The notes: generated from the letters alone by a model not told the origin. Counted from the first letter of the stretch, positions 21,931 to 33,310 are shown. The stretch: 64,000 nt of DNA from Atherix ibis (GCA_958298945.1 OY282605.1:114696267-114760266), one strand, 5' to 3'. Numbers and translations: made by a program.

Positions 21931-24055
21931 CCTTAAAACAAAAACAAAAATAATAGCAATATTATTAATCAGTCAAGACACGTTTATATCGGATTGAAAA
22001 TTTTTTTTCGATACTTGAAAATGTGTATAAACAAAATATGTTGACAGAATAAATGGATAATGTTGCAGTCAACATTTGTTATTTTGAAATTTTCTCCAAA
22101 AATAATTTTTATTAAATTTTTAATTTATCTGAATTTATATCAAAATAATAAAACTAGTTTATTTTAATTGCAGTTTTTTTCATAAAAAAAAACAAATTTT
22201 ATAGTTAAAAAAAATTCGTTAAATTTTTAAGTTTGTAAGATCTTTTAATCAATTATACTCAAACAAGCTCTTACCAACAATTTCTGTGTCACTTTAAACT
22301 TAAAAATTCTTTTTTTTTACATTCAATAATGACGACAGTTACCTGTTAACTTAATGATATTATCATTGACAGGATTTATTATAACCTATCGTGTTTCGTA
22401 CCAAAATAATATCTCCCACTAAGAATCTCGCATGTTTAAAATTTAAAACTCAACATTTTATTTTTGTTTTGTTTATTTTTTTTATTTTATAGTAAAAATA
22501 CTGTAAATTCATAAGCCTATTTTGAATACTCCACCCTAAAGCCACCAAAACTCAATCAGTTTCCAATCAGTAATGTTACCATTTATTTATACCACAAATT
22601 TTAAGATTTACGGACCACTCACTTTGAACAAGTCCTAATAAAGATCGTGTATACAAAATTGATATGCGAATTTATTGGTCACCTTCTCAATGTAGTTTTT
22701 GAAACTTTTCAGCTCATTATTGATATTTTTTCCTAAGCAATAAATTCAGTCATGATCATCTTATACACGGTAAATGAATCCATCATTCTTTCCACACTGG
22801 TACTGAAATTACAGTACACCCAAAAAATCAGCAATAAAAATTATTTTTACCAAAATTTGGCTGAATTGTAAATAAAAAATTGTACTTTTTTGTTGTTATT
22901 GGTGTTGTATTTTCTTCAGAGAATTTTTATGATTAAATTACAATATTATGACTCGATGTCCTTATGTGAAGAAACGAACCGAAATTAAAATAAGAAAGGC
23001 ACTCGTAAAATCAACATCTGCCCATGAAAATCTTCACTTCGAAACTATTTATCCGATTTTTCTTCTACGTGTATGCACATACAGTCTCTGTTTAATCAAA
23101 AAACCTCTAAAAAAAAACCCGAAACTCCTCTCCTATGGTTAGGTGACCATTTCGAAACTGTGTACTTGGCATAGCCCAACTCTAAACGGCCAATGATACA
23201 GTGAAATTTATTGTTATGAGCCTATCAAGTTATTAATTTCGACTGTTGAAATGCTCCGCGTATACCTTACAGCACTATTTACCTGTTCATGGCTAAATGA
23301 TGGTTGTTTTTGTTTATGGGCTAACTGCCTATTCGACAAGGAATAAGAACACCAAGGAATGGAAACGAATTAAAAATGAGTTCGTATAATGCTAATAAAA
23401 ATATATAGGCAAAAGTGCAGAAACAAATTATATTCGAAATATTACATACCCTGAGACTTGGTGATATATGAGGCCGCTATTCGGAGTGAATTATGTCCTT
23501 CATAAATGGAATTTTTATTGGGTGGCTTTTAGTGAGAACATTTAACAAAAAATTTTCTTTTACTATACACACAATACTATAAAAGCTAAACCAACCAGAT
23601 TCTTGTTCAAACCAAGATTTACAAATACTAAACCACAAAGGATATTATTGCCATTTTAAGAAAATTAATGCATTTTTCTGCAGTTTTACGTATGAGGAAC
23701 CATAAGAAAAATAGTTGCCAACAGACTTGTTTTACCAATGTTAGGGTGGGACATAATTTATTATAATAATTTTATTCTGAATTGCTTTGACAATTGGTGC
23801 TCTCGGTATAGCCTCATTTTGTTCGTATTGCTCCTTTATTGCACTTATTTATGTACTCTTTCTGGGTCCATTAAAAATTAAAAAAACGATCCACTTTTTT
23901 TTAGCTTCAATTAAAATTATTTATGATCAATAGTTTTTTTTTATTGTAAGGGAAATTTCTTGGCAGATCATCAATCATTTATCGAATATGACAATTACTA
24001 GTAAGGTTATGAGCCCATATGGATTTTTTTTTAGTAAAGCCCTTGCGCTGAAGGA
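21931..24055. other. AT-rich region, no gene seen
   Basis: No recognisable element or gene. A 64-codon plus frame at 22,948-23,142 has no motif. The sequence has typical intergenic composition with moderate poly-A/T runs. Confidence 0.4.
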
Positions 24056-24059
24056 ATTT

Positions 24060-24155
24060 CGAACATCTTTGGTAATGCGACCCGACACGTAACATGAAGT
24101 TGCCAAATGGTCTCATAGTCGTGGCATCTGCCTCTTAGCTCAGAAATCTAACAAT
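24060..24155 (+). repeat. LINE 3'-tail-like repeat, copy 2
   Basis: GGTAATGCGACCCGACACGT, then AACATGAAGTTGCC, then GGTCTCATAGTCGTGGC parallels the copies at 21,846 and 44,747. An AACAATAACAATAAAAAAAT tail ends right where the leader of satellite cassette 2 begins (24,172), so the two are directly adjacent. Confidence 0.6.
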
Positions 24156-24171
24156 AACAATAAAAAAATAA

Positions 24172-24335
24172 GCAAAGTTAGGAGACAGCCCGGCTTTATT
24201 TTAATATGTCAGTATAATGACTAGGTCGGTTTTGGAAGTCTTTTTGAAAAAATATTCTAAGTTCGGATCCGTCTAAGTCTGCTATGCATCGGAGTGTTGT
24301 GTCAAATTTACTGCATTAGTATGAGTAATTTACAG
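24172..24335 (+). repeat. shared leader of satellite cassette 2
   Basis: A close copy of 19,500-19,650, starting at the same AGCAAAGTTAGGAGACA and running into array 2. The shared, sharply defined 5' boundary at two loci about 4.7 kb apart suggests leader and array were copied as one unit. Confidence 0.85.
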
Positions 24336-26020
24336 GTCTGCGCACTGGCACCAGTAAGAGTCTTACGGGTCTGCTCACTGATGCTATAAAAAAGCTGTAA
24401 ACAATTTTACGGGTCGGTTCACTGGCGCTATAAACAAAAAGTAAGGGTCTTACCGGTGTGTTCACTGGTGCTATAAAAAAGCAGTAAAACGCTTATGGGT
24501 CTATTTACGGGCGCTATAAAAAAACAGTAAAAGGGCTTATGGGTCTGTTCACTGGTGCTATAAAAAATAAGTCAGGGTCTTACTGGTGAGTTCACTGGTA
24601 CTATAAAAAAAGAAGTAATAAGGTCTTACTGGTGTGTTCACTGGTGCTATAAAAAAAACAGTAAAACGCTTACGGGTCTATTCACGGGCGCTATAAAGAA
24701 GCAGTAAAAGGCTTACTGGTCTGTTCACTGGTGCTATAAAAATGAAGTAAGGGTCTTACTGGTGAGTTCACCGGTGCTATAAAAAAGAAGGAAGGGTCTT
24801 ACCGGTGTGTTTACTGATGCTACAAATAAACAGTGAAAGGGCTTACGGGTCTGTTCACTGGTGCTATAAAAAATAAGTCAGGGTCTTACTGGTATGTTCA
24901 CTGGTGCTATAAAAAAGCAGTAAAACGCTTATGGGTCTGTTCACGGGCGCTATAAAAAATAAGTAAGGGTCTTACTGGTGAGTTCAGCGGTGCTATAAAA
25001 AAGAAGTAAGGGTCTTACCGGTGTATTTACTGATGCTACAAATAAGCAGTAAAAGGGCTTACGGGTCTGTTCACTGGTGCTATAAAAAATAAGTCAGGGT
25101 CTTACTGGTATGTTCACTGGTACTATAAAAAAGAAGTAATAAGGTCTTACTGGTGTGTTCACTGGTGCTATAAAAGAGAAGTAAGGGTCTTACTGGTATT
25201 TTCACTGGTGCTATAAAAAAGTAGTAAAACGCTTAAGGGTCTGTTCACTGGTGCTATAAAAAAGCAGTAAAACGCTTATGGGTCTATTTACGGGCGCTAT
25301 AAAAAAACAGTAAAAGGGCTTACGGGTCTGTTCACTGGTGCTATAAAAAATAAGTCAGGGTCTTACTGGTATGTTCACTGGTACTATAAAAAAGAAGTAA
25401 GGGTCTTACTAGTGTGTTCACTGGTGCTATAAAAAAAAAACAGTAAAACGCTTACGGGTCTGTTCACGGGCGCTATAAAGAAGCAGTAAAAGGCTTACTG
25501 GTCTGTTCACTGGTGCTATAAAAAAGCAGTACAAGGCTTACTGGACTGTTCACTGGTGCTGTAAAAGAGAAGTAAGGGTCTTACTGGTATTTTCACTGAT
25601 GCTATAAAAAAGTAGTAAAACGCTTAAGGGTCTGTTCACTGGTGCTATAAAAAAGAAGTAAGGGTCTTACTGATGTGTTCACTGGTGCTATAAAAAAAAT
25701 GTAAAACTCTTACGGGTCTGTTCACGGGCTGTATAAAGAAGCAGTAAGAGGCTTACTGGTCTGTTCACTGGTGCTATAAAAAACCAGTAAAAGGCATAGG
25801 GTCCGTTCACTTGTGCTGTAAAAAATAAGTAAGGGTCTTACTGGTGCCTTCACTGGTGCTATAAAAAAATAGTAAAAGGTTTGGGTCTGTTCACTGGTGC
25901 TGTAAAAGGAAATAGTAAGAGGCTTAGTCTTACTATTGCCTTTTACAGCTTATAGGTCTCTTCACTGGTGCTGTAAGATAGCAGTAAAAGGCTTACGAGT
26001 GTGTTCACTTGTGCTATAAA
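24335..26020 (+). repeat. ~43-bp tandem array 2
   Basis: About 1.7 kb of the same unit as array 1, roughly 39 copies by length. The two unit types recur in blocks. The order GTAAGGGTCTTACTGG, then GTAAAACGCTTACGGG, then GTAAAAGGCTTACTGG repeats several times, suggesting multimers of two to four units. The last units (from about 25,780) are the most divergent. No 85-bp direct repeat flanks this array. Confidence 0.95.
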
Positions 26021-26276
26021 AAGCTCGCACCAATGCAGCAAATTTGGTGGATTCGGACTTCCGAAACTGTCCCTGAACCGGCCTAGCCCTACTACTAAAG
26101 TCTAATAATTCCATAATATTTTTGTGATTTATTGCTCCATTTTGTATACCGTCTAGTAAGTGCAATGATATTTTAGAATCACCTGCCCATACTGCAAGAG
26201 AATTAGATGCAAGAAGTAAACTGCAATGAAAGAGCATAAGGATCAATGAAGATGCAAAATTTTTAATATTTTTCAT
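25962..26276 (-). CDS. unrecognised ORF with signal-peptide-like N-terminus
   Basis: A 104-codon minus frame opens with MKNIKNFASSLILMLFHCSL, then LLASNSLA. This looks like a secretory signal: basic start, about 15 hydrophobic residues and small residues before a likely cleavage near residue 28. The following 50-60 residues (WAGDSKISLHLLDG, NHKNIMELLDFSSRARPVQG) are not low-complexity and resemble no family I know. The last ~18 residues are translated satellite sequence. A donor-like GGTGCGAG occurs near 26,022-26,030 on the minus strand just before the satellite, so a real exon could end there. It could be a first exon, a truncated gene or a chance frame. Confidence 0.3.
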   Translation of the reverse strand: MKNIKNFASSLILMLFHCSLLLASNSLAVWAGDSKISLHLLDGIQNGAINHKNIMELLDFSSRARPVQGQFRKSESTKFAALVRAFYSTSEHTRKPFTAILQHQ

Positions 26277-26335
26277 AAACTTTCAAAATTGTTTATTACC
26301 CCTAAAGTATCCGGGATTCCTCAATAGGATTGACA

Positions 26336-26700
26336 CTATAAGACATTTTTCAATTTCAGTCGGGTTTCTCGTTGGTTCTTGTTAAAACAATCATCAAAAT
26401 AAGTACAAAAAAAGGGACCAGTTCTAATTTTGAACTCTTGCTTGAAAACAAGCAGTGGCGCAAGCAGTAACATCATTTTTAGAACAGCCGCTAGCACTGC
26501 AGCCAAGATAGCAGCAAGCAAGAAAACAAGCAGGAAAACCAGCAAACACTCCATTTCTTATAAAATACTCCATTCCTAATAGAAACATAATTCTATGAAG
26601 AATGGAGTGTTTTCTTCTCCGCATAATATTGTTGAACATATTAGCGATAGCATCCATGTTACCATAGAGGAAGCAATGCAAACTTACTACTTAAAACTCT
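26336..26700 (-). other. short GCAAGC-rich low-complexity segment
   Basis: Around 26,445-26,550 the plus strand is built of GCAAGCAG, AACAAGCAG and GCAGCAAGC-like pieces. Overlapping minus frames translate this as either a Leu/Ala-rich or a Cys-rich peptide (ACFLACCYLGCSASGC). Both frames owe their composition to the same short repeat, so I do not call a gene. Confidence 0.35.
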
Positions 26701-26769
26701 TAAACAAGCCGTTTAGATAGTACCAGTTTGCGTTCTCGTACTACCAAACTACTCACTAATGCTGTTGGG

Positions 26770-27410
26770 TGAGGCAACACGGCTCATCCAAGTTCTCATA
26801 TTTTTTGACGGACGATCAAACTTGTTGTAAACTCCTTTCCGATTAACGAGGTTCGGACGTTTCTCGATGATGGATTCATTCAAAAGATTCAACTGCCGAT
26901 GGTACACTTCTGAATTGATTGTCTGTTTCCGTGGTAGCAGCTGAAAAAATATGATGCCTCAAAAATCCTACCATACTGAGAGTATAAGTAACATATTTTA
27001 TTGTAAATTATCCACTTTTCATCACCAGTTATCAATCGCCTTAAAAACGGATCATTTTTCTCACGTTTATTGAGCATTTCACTGATGTATATGCGCGCCA
27101 TAAAATGTACTTCTTAAATTTATGGAGTTCCTAAATAACGCGCTTGTTTATGTATGCCAGCTTCTTCAGATGGTCGTGAACGTTTGAATGATGGCAGGTT
27201 TAACTTAATTAAAGTTTTTATTTTGTCGTCATGAACCTTGGTTTTTCTTTTTGACCGAGAAGCGTCGTTATAATCAAAGTCACCACAAAGGAATTTCATG
27301 AACCATCGTTGACACTGACATTCTTATAGAGCATTGCCACCTTAAATTGTACACAACTATTCACAAGCTTTACGCGCGTACTTTCCTTTACGGAAGAACA
27401 ACAATAAAAT
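26770..27410 (-). pseudogene. mariner remnant, separate lineage
   Basis: The minus strand from about 27,400 reads FRKGKYARKACE, then RWFMKFLCGDFDYNDASRSK with a VHDDKI tail. This is the mariner N-terminal pattern W-KF-GDFD-DAPRSGRP. Further on come LNKREKNDPFLRRLITGDEKWIIYN, which keeps the first catalytic Asp in TGDEKW, and pieces matching LLPR-QTINSEVYHRQLNLLNESIIEKRP around 26,870-26,930. The second and third catalytic blocks are not found. The frame changes several times. No terminal repeats are seen. Confidence 0.8.
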
Positions 27411-29695
27411 GTTGTGAAAATACAATTTTCAACTTGTTGTGAAATCTATAAAAAATAAAAATAAAAATATATGCATTTCTTTAAAATAAAGCTAAAAATA
27501 TCAGTTGTTTAAATGATATAATAATAAAATAGATGCAAATAACTCTAGTACTACCAAAAGTGAACAAGCGGCATCTATTACAAAAATATAACTACTCCGA
27601 CAAACGGAATATTAATAAATTTATTTTTTAATCGAAAATTGCATATGAAGAATTTTCTATTATCTATTTTAATGATAAAACAATTTTTTCTTGTTTAAAA
27701 ATTGTTTTTATCATTAAAATAGATAATAGAAAATTCTTCATATGCAATTTTCGATTAAAATTTAGTAAGAAAAGAAGAGCAAAAGTGAATACTAAAAAAA
27801 AAGGTTTTTTGATCGGAATTCAACATTATCAAAATGTAAAATTATAAGTAATTGTGTTTAACTTTTTTTAATGATAAAAAAAATAGTACATTTTTAGTTG
27901 CATACTATTTACAAGTTAACCTGAGTTATAAAAAAAAATATCAACATTTCAAATGATCATTTTCTTTAGTGTAATAAGAAATGAACACACGTTGGAGTTG
28001 TATTGAAATGAAGAAAAAAAAATTAAGGAAATCGAAATATTGTGTAGAAAATGCATTGAAAAAATAATTGTTATGGTTCAATAAATAATTACTATTGAAT
28101 TGAAGAATTTTCTACTGTCAACCAAGTTGATTAGAATTGCGCTTAAATGCCATGCCATGCCCATGCCTACCTGAAAATAATAAAACCACAAATGTGATCT
28201 CACGTAGCTAGACTATCTACAAGTACCTATGTAAGCCGAAACATGTCCGTTTAATGTTCGAATTAAGGTTCTTCTAGGTTTCGTTCGAATCAGTTCTTTG
28301 TGGAACCAACTGATCTGAATTGGATTGTTTTGGATTAGATTGTACACATTATACACTGTTTGTTTGTTGTTTTTTTTATCTTAGATACTCTTGTCTTCTG
28401 CTTCTTTGCCAAATAGTACTAAATAAAATCTTGGTAACTCATCTTTATATTTGTGGTTTGCGTCATTAATCCTAGGTATTATAGAAAATCTTAAACAATA
28501 GTAAAACCCTAGAAACAAGGGGCTATCTTTTTTACTGAGCCTGAGCTTCTCGGTTGCCTGCCCAAATGTTTCGCTGTGCTTGGATACTTTTCCTATTATT
28601 ATTTTTAAATACTTACTTTTAATTCTAAATTAAAAAATAAAAAATATTCAAATAACAATTCCAACGTATATTTACTTGCTGATTTAACCAATGCCCCCTT
28701 TAACTGAATGAACTGCAATAGATCGAAACCGACAGGTTTTCTTGTGCACCTGATAAATGGCTTTTTTCGTTCTCAATAAATCTCAACAGGACGCTTTCGA
28801 TTCGATTGTACACTATTCCAGGTGACTGCCAGTATATACTATCGTGTGTGAACAACTGAATTAAATTGAATTAAATTATGCGAATTAACCGATCATTGGT
28901 CATGTTTTCATTTTGCACTGATTTCACTACAATCGCTTTTCATATAGAATAGGAGAAAATTGAATAGAATCCATTTGAAAATTATACCAACTTAAATAAA
29001 ATGTTATTAATATTCTTCATAAATTAAACATGATTTCTTTGTTTAAATATATGTACATATATTGTAGATGTGATTTGGATGATAAAAGGGATAATATAAT
29101 TTATATGAAAATCAATGGATTTGATAAATGTGATCATTTTGGTTACTTTTCGAGCTACAATATTACCACCACTTAATAGTTATTTAAATTTTTTATAGAA
29201 AATATATAATAAGATGAAATTTGAGTCTCATTCCTTCTAATAATATTTATGTTGAAATATAAAATCATTTCATTTCGATTTAAATAGTAATAAATCAGTT
29301 ATAAACATTTTATATTAAAAGTACACACTCTTTACTATTCGAATTTATGCTAAAAGACGTATGAATTACCTACAAATCATTATGCGAATCTATTTTTATA
29401 ATTAATATAATTTTTTTAAATTTTGGTTTTTTTTTTTTGTTTTCTGGTAAGGTAAAAATTTTAAAAGACTTTAGAAGAACTCCTTCTAGTGATTCTAGCC
29501 CACTAAAAACATCTTCCTACAATGTGCTATGATCAATTTTAGTTCAAATCAATTAATTACTTATCGCTAATCTTTAGGACTTAATAAAGTGATTTGTTTC
29601 CCCTTTTTTTGTTAAAGTAAGGTGGATATCATTTACACATAAAGTTTGGTAATTTAACCCCCTAAAATTACCTTAATTATTCACATTTCTATATC
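27411..29695. other. AT-rich region, no gene; contains a long hairpin
   Basis: Apart from the inverted repeat at 27,626-27,760 I see no element or gene. The part from about 28,130 to 28,940 is somewhat less AT-rich but has no long frame and no motif I can name. Confidence 0.4.
27626..27760. repeat. long near-perfect inverted repeat (hairpin)
   Basis: The left arm at 27,626-27,687 (TTTTAATCGAAAATTGCATA onward) is the reverse complement of the right arm at 27,698-27,760. Arms are about 62-63 bp with a single A-run length difference and a loop of about 10 bases. It is not a simple AT palindrome: the arms contain TCGAAAATTGCATATGAAGA. A foldback element, a small RNA precursor or a recently made inverted duplication are possible. 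No target-site duplication is evident. Confidence 0.9.
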
Positions 29696-29699
29696 TCCC

Positions 29700-30060
29700 C
29701 ACGGAACCGCCATCTGGCATTACTTTGCGATCAGGGATTGATCGAAATCACTATTCTGGTGAATTATTTTTACGCTCATCTAGACGTAGTCTTTTCAGGA
29801 CTGTTGTCATAAGGACATCGGCAGCCTCCTAAGCCTTCCTCGAGTCCAATTTCAGAGCTACTACATTCCCCGGTGGCAGCGGTCCCCCAGCGCACCTCTG
29901 ATCTTCTTCTTATTCCACATTGAATCGGTCGCATCAAAAAAACACGCGCTCCACGCTCTCCACCATCCCGTTACAAGAAGGGCACATTGGGCTGGAATTC
30001 AATTTAAAGCAGTATTGGTAAGCGCGAAAATATCCGTGTTCCGTCAAAAATTGGGATTGG
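29700..30060 (-). pseudogene. R1/I-like LINE C-terminal fragment
   Basis: The minus strand reads FLTEHGYFRAYQYCFKLNSS, then PMCPSCNGMVESVERVFFDA. This matches the end of RNase H/CCHC-type LINE ORF2 proteins, where LTGHG-F--YL is followed by a CPxC zinc-binding pair and an ExxEHVLFxC motif. The His and final Cys of that motif are changed to Arg and Ala. After about 29,880 the frame decays. The fragment is GC-richer than its surroundings. Confidence 0.65.
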
Positions 30061-30239
30061 TAGAGTACCCAATATCACCATGTCGTCAATCTATCAACGA
30101 ATCCACCGCCAAAGTGAGTCCATCTGCCATCGGGGGTATTATCCTTCGAAAAGGAAAAATAACCAAAAGTGAGTATTATGCAGCAATTGAGTGATGAAAT
30201 CAAGCAAACAAAAAAGTATAAGCATATGCACAGTAAAAA

Positions 30240-30425
30240 GGTGGAGTCTGCAGTTGGTGGCAATTTTGAGGTTCTTACTATAAACAGAGTATCGAAGCTA
30301 TTGAACATCGCTGGAAAAAGTGTGTCGAGCTAAAAGAAGACTATGCTGAGAAATAAAGATATTTTTTCCAAAAAATTTTGTGTTTCCTCTGTTAGGTCGG
30401 TTACTTCTGGAACAACCCTCCTATT
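30240..30425 (+). pseudogene. mariner 3' end, copy a
   Basis: The plus strand reads pieces of YKQ-IEAIEHRWKKCVELKE, then DYAEK, the C-terminal signature of several mariner transposases. It is followed by GGTCGGTTACTTCTGGAACA and ACCCTCCTA. That last part matches a known kind of mariner terminal repeat (GAGGGTTGTTCC read inward). Only the last 40 or so codons are present. Confidence 0.65.
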
Positions 30426-31105
30426 ACTAAGTAGATTATGTCAAATTGGGCTAAGTACTGGATCAGTTGATGGACGCCGAATATTTTTGAGGGCAGCAGA
30501 ATGTCTCTTAAAATGATAGTACTCTGTTGTCTACGATATTAATAGCCCCCCCCCCTTTTGATAGTCTACAGATCCCCATAATATGCAGCTGTTCTATGAG
30601 GAAAGTTTCCACAATGCAGCGCAAGCATATCAAGGCCAAAGGGATTTGCCCCCTCGGATTTTTTTTTCTTTGTAAACTTGAAAAAATTGTTAACTGTGAA
30701 AAGTCTGCGGTTAATAGCTATTTTGAGGAGCTCGACGGTTCTTACTATAAACAGGGTATCGAAGCTACTTAATATTGTTGGAAAAAGTGTATCGAGCTAA
30801 AAGGAGATTATATCGAGAAAGAAAGATATTTTTTTCTGAAATTTTTGTATTTTATCTATTGGGTCGGTTACTTTTGGAACAGCCCTCCTATTACCAAGTA
30901 GATTATGTCGAATTGCGCTTATTACTGGATCAGTTGATTAGCCACGATTATCTTTCAGAGCATCAGAATATCACTTAAAATGATAGTACTCTGTTGTCTA
31001 TGATATTAATTGCAATTTCAGCCCCCCTCCCTTTTGATAGTCTACAGATCTCCATAATATGCACCTTTTATGTGAGGGAAGCTTACACAACTTGTCAGAG
31101 CCAAA
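30260..31105 (+). repeat. direct duplication containing the mariner 3' end and its flank
   Basis: About 380 bp from 30,260 to 30,645 recurs at about 30,728-31,102, at an offset of 467-476 bp. Shared landmarks in order are GTTCTTACTATAAACAG, GGTCGGTTACTT, AAGTAGATTATGTC, ACTGGATCAGTTGAT, AAAATGATAGTACTCTGTTG, a C-run and TTTTGATAGTCTACAGAT. The copy includes the DNA beyond the mariner terminus, so this is a segmental duplication and not two insertions. Confidence 0.85.
30660..30895 (+). pseudogene. mariner 3' end, copy b
   Basis: Better kept than copy a. It reads KIVNCEKSAVNSYFEELDG, then SYYKQGIEAT, WKKCIELKGDYIEK, the usual mariner C-terminus, and ends in GGTCGGTTACTTTTGGAACA and GCCCTCCTA as the terminal repeat. 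Catalytic blocks are absent upstream. Confidence 0.7.
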
Positions 31106-31324
31106 AAAAATTTTGACTACCAAAACAGATATTTTATCTGCTCCCAATCATCCCTTTCCAATTTATGTGAGGAAGGGTAGTTTGGAAATATTAGAGAATA
31201 GAACAAGTTCTTTCGAAATGAGAAATCAGAGGTGCGAGAGATGATATTATTTTTGATTTAAGTGTTTAACGACTAGATAGGAAAACAAAGGTTTTTGCAA
31301 ATATAAGATGAAGTTGAGTTTCAG

Positions 31325-31918
31325 AAGCAACGATGCGTGAGCAGGGGCGTTATTATGGTGGAAAAGCCAATTTTCGTTCTTTCACGAATCCGGGCGTTTC
31401 TGGCGGATTGCTTTACGCAACTTGCGCATAACTTACAGGTAATAATCCTTATTAACCGTTCCACCCTGTGGCAAGAACTTATGATGCACCACGCCCATGA
31501 AATCGAGGAAAACTGTAAGTAAAACCTTCATATTCGACCGAACTTGGCGCGCTTTTTTCTCGGCCGTCTAAGAACATTTGATACCACCGATAAAGGTTGC
31601 TTCGGTTCAAGGTACTCGTAGCTTATCCATATGCCATAGTTAATATTCGGAATGCGTCCGCGAAATTAATTTTGTTCTTGACACAAAATTTGATACAGAT
31701 TCTTTGATCCATTTTTTGGAATGGGCAAAAATCGAATACGAGCCAAAACACGTGCAAGCAAAGCAGCTGTCAAAAATTAACTGAACATTCAAAATGGCCG
31801 CACTTGTCGGCATAAGTGAGATCCATGAGTACCAACATAACGCCACAAAAAAATCGATAGTCGAATATACGTAACCCGCGGAAATTCAAAATTCGCGATC
31901 CTTTTTGAACAGACCTCA
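31325..31918 (-). mobile_element. mariner (GVQW3/SETMAR-like type), copy 3, truncated
   Basis: The right (5') terminus is kept: read on the minus strand it is TGAGGTCTGTTCAAAAAGGA, with TA at 31,919-31,920. The 5' UTR matches copy 2 closely (CCGCGGGTTACG, CAGTTAATTTTTGACAGCTG). The region for the DNA-binding domain and first catalytic Asp is collapsed by deletions. The middle catalytic region, matching 13,080-13,310 of copy 2, follows, and the element then stops at 31,325 without a 3' end. A retained frame at 31,337-31,522 is antisense to the transposase and should be ignored. Confidence 0.82.
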
Positions 31919-31920
31919 TA

Positions 31921-33310
31921 TATGATCACCGTTTATTCTGATCCAAGTTCTTAAATTGTAGATAATTTTGTTAATTTGATGCTGAAAAAATTTATTAATA
32001 TTATATTAATTATTTTGGAATAAGAAAGATTTTAATAATGTAATATTTTTATACTGGAAAATTCTCAAATATTTTTGAGCACTTTTTAATAATAATTTGG
32101 TACATAATCAACGCTAAACTCTAAGAACAATCGCCGTACCTTAATTTCTGCCATAAAATGTTTTAAAAATAGAAAATTCACACATATTTACCTATAAATA
32201 ATATCTCCTAAGGTTGGGTATGGCAAATTAAATCAAACGTAATTTTTTTAAAAATGACCAAAACTCGATAAAATATTATTCGTTGAAGGTAACGTAAAAT
32301 TTCCGATAGTGTCAAAAGGTGTGAACGTGTAACTTTGCACTCAATCGATCACAATAACTGTACGCGTTTTATAATTTCTCATTAATTTCTCTGAACATTT
32401 GCAAATGATATGCTTGATTTCATACTTAAATATTGCTAATTGTCAAGAGGTTGTCTAAAAATGGTGTTATTGCACACAACCAGCTGTGTCACCAGCTAGC
32501 CAGTCGCGTAAGGTGGTTCCGGATTGTTAAGATCACCGACCGGATCAAAGTCGTTTTTAATTGTCATTACCTATATAATATTAGTCACACATATTTCTAG
32601 GTATATATTGTAGTTTCAGATACATAAGCAACCATTTATTGGTTATTGAAATTTAACATCGATGAATGGTGGGTTCTTAAAGTTAGTGTAGAGTACGTCA
32701 TATTTGCACATGCATATCGAAAATTTGTTCAAGCAAATTACTAAAATTGCATGTCAACCATTCATGATGCATGTGGATGGTTATTTATTTATCCATATTT
32801 TATCTCTACAAGTGAGTAGGCCTGAAAAATAAATATAATCAACAAGATTTGTTACAATTTAATGAAAATTCATATTTTTTTATTATTGTGCGTTAAGGCC
32901 AACAACTTTAGTTGTTATTATCAAAGCCCTAGGCTATGATATGACCTATACTATTATTGACTAGTTCGTTATACTATTCAAAAAAAGAACATTGTTTAAA
33001 GACTATAATAATTAAAATTTATTTCATTAGAAATTTACTTTTTACAATTTGTTTTTTTTTTTTGCTTATTTCCCTTGGAATTTAATTTAGGAGTAATTAA
33101 CCCCAACACAGTATTAATTATTGATAAATTTGCATTTAAATATTTTAGAAATAATGTCAATAAGATTTTGTAAATAGATGTGATTTAGAATAAAAATGTA
33201 GTTTTTTTGTTGTTATTTTTCTTTTAGTCGAAACATGTTTGCCTTCTATGAGACATAACGAATTAGCAATGTTAACAAGAACTTAAACCTCACAGAATGC
33301 TATATGAAGA
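31921..33310. other. AT-rich region, no gene seen
   Basis: Nothing recognisable. A few less AT-rich patches (about 32,470-32,560) carry no open frame or repeat motif. Confidence 0.4.

Noticed and set aside
19650..26020. The ~43-bp arrays as a CRISPR-like array
   Set aside because: Units are tandem with no unique spacers, the setting is eukaryotic, and no cas-like genes are present.
26424..26681. A cysteine-rich secreted peptide
   Set aside because: The Cys residues come from a GCAAGC-type short repeat that gives Leu/Ala in the next frame.
31337..31522. Plus-strand ORF in the third mariner copy, and its counterpart at 12,886-13,350
   Set aside because: Both are the antisense reading of transposase sequence; their similarity to each other comes from the shared element.
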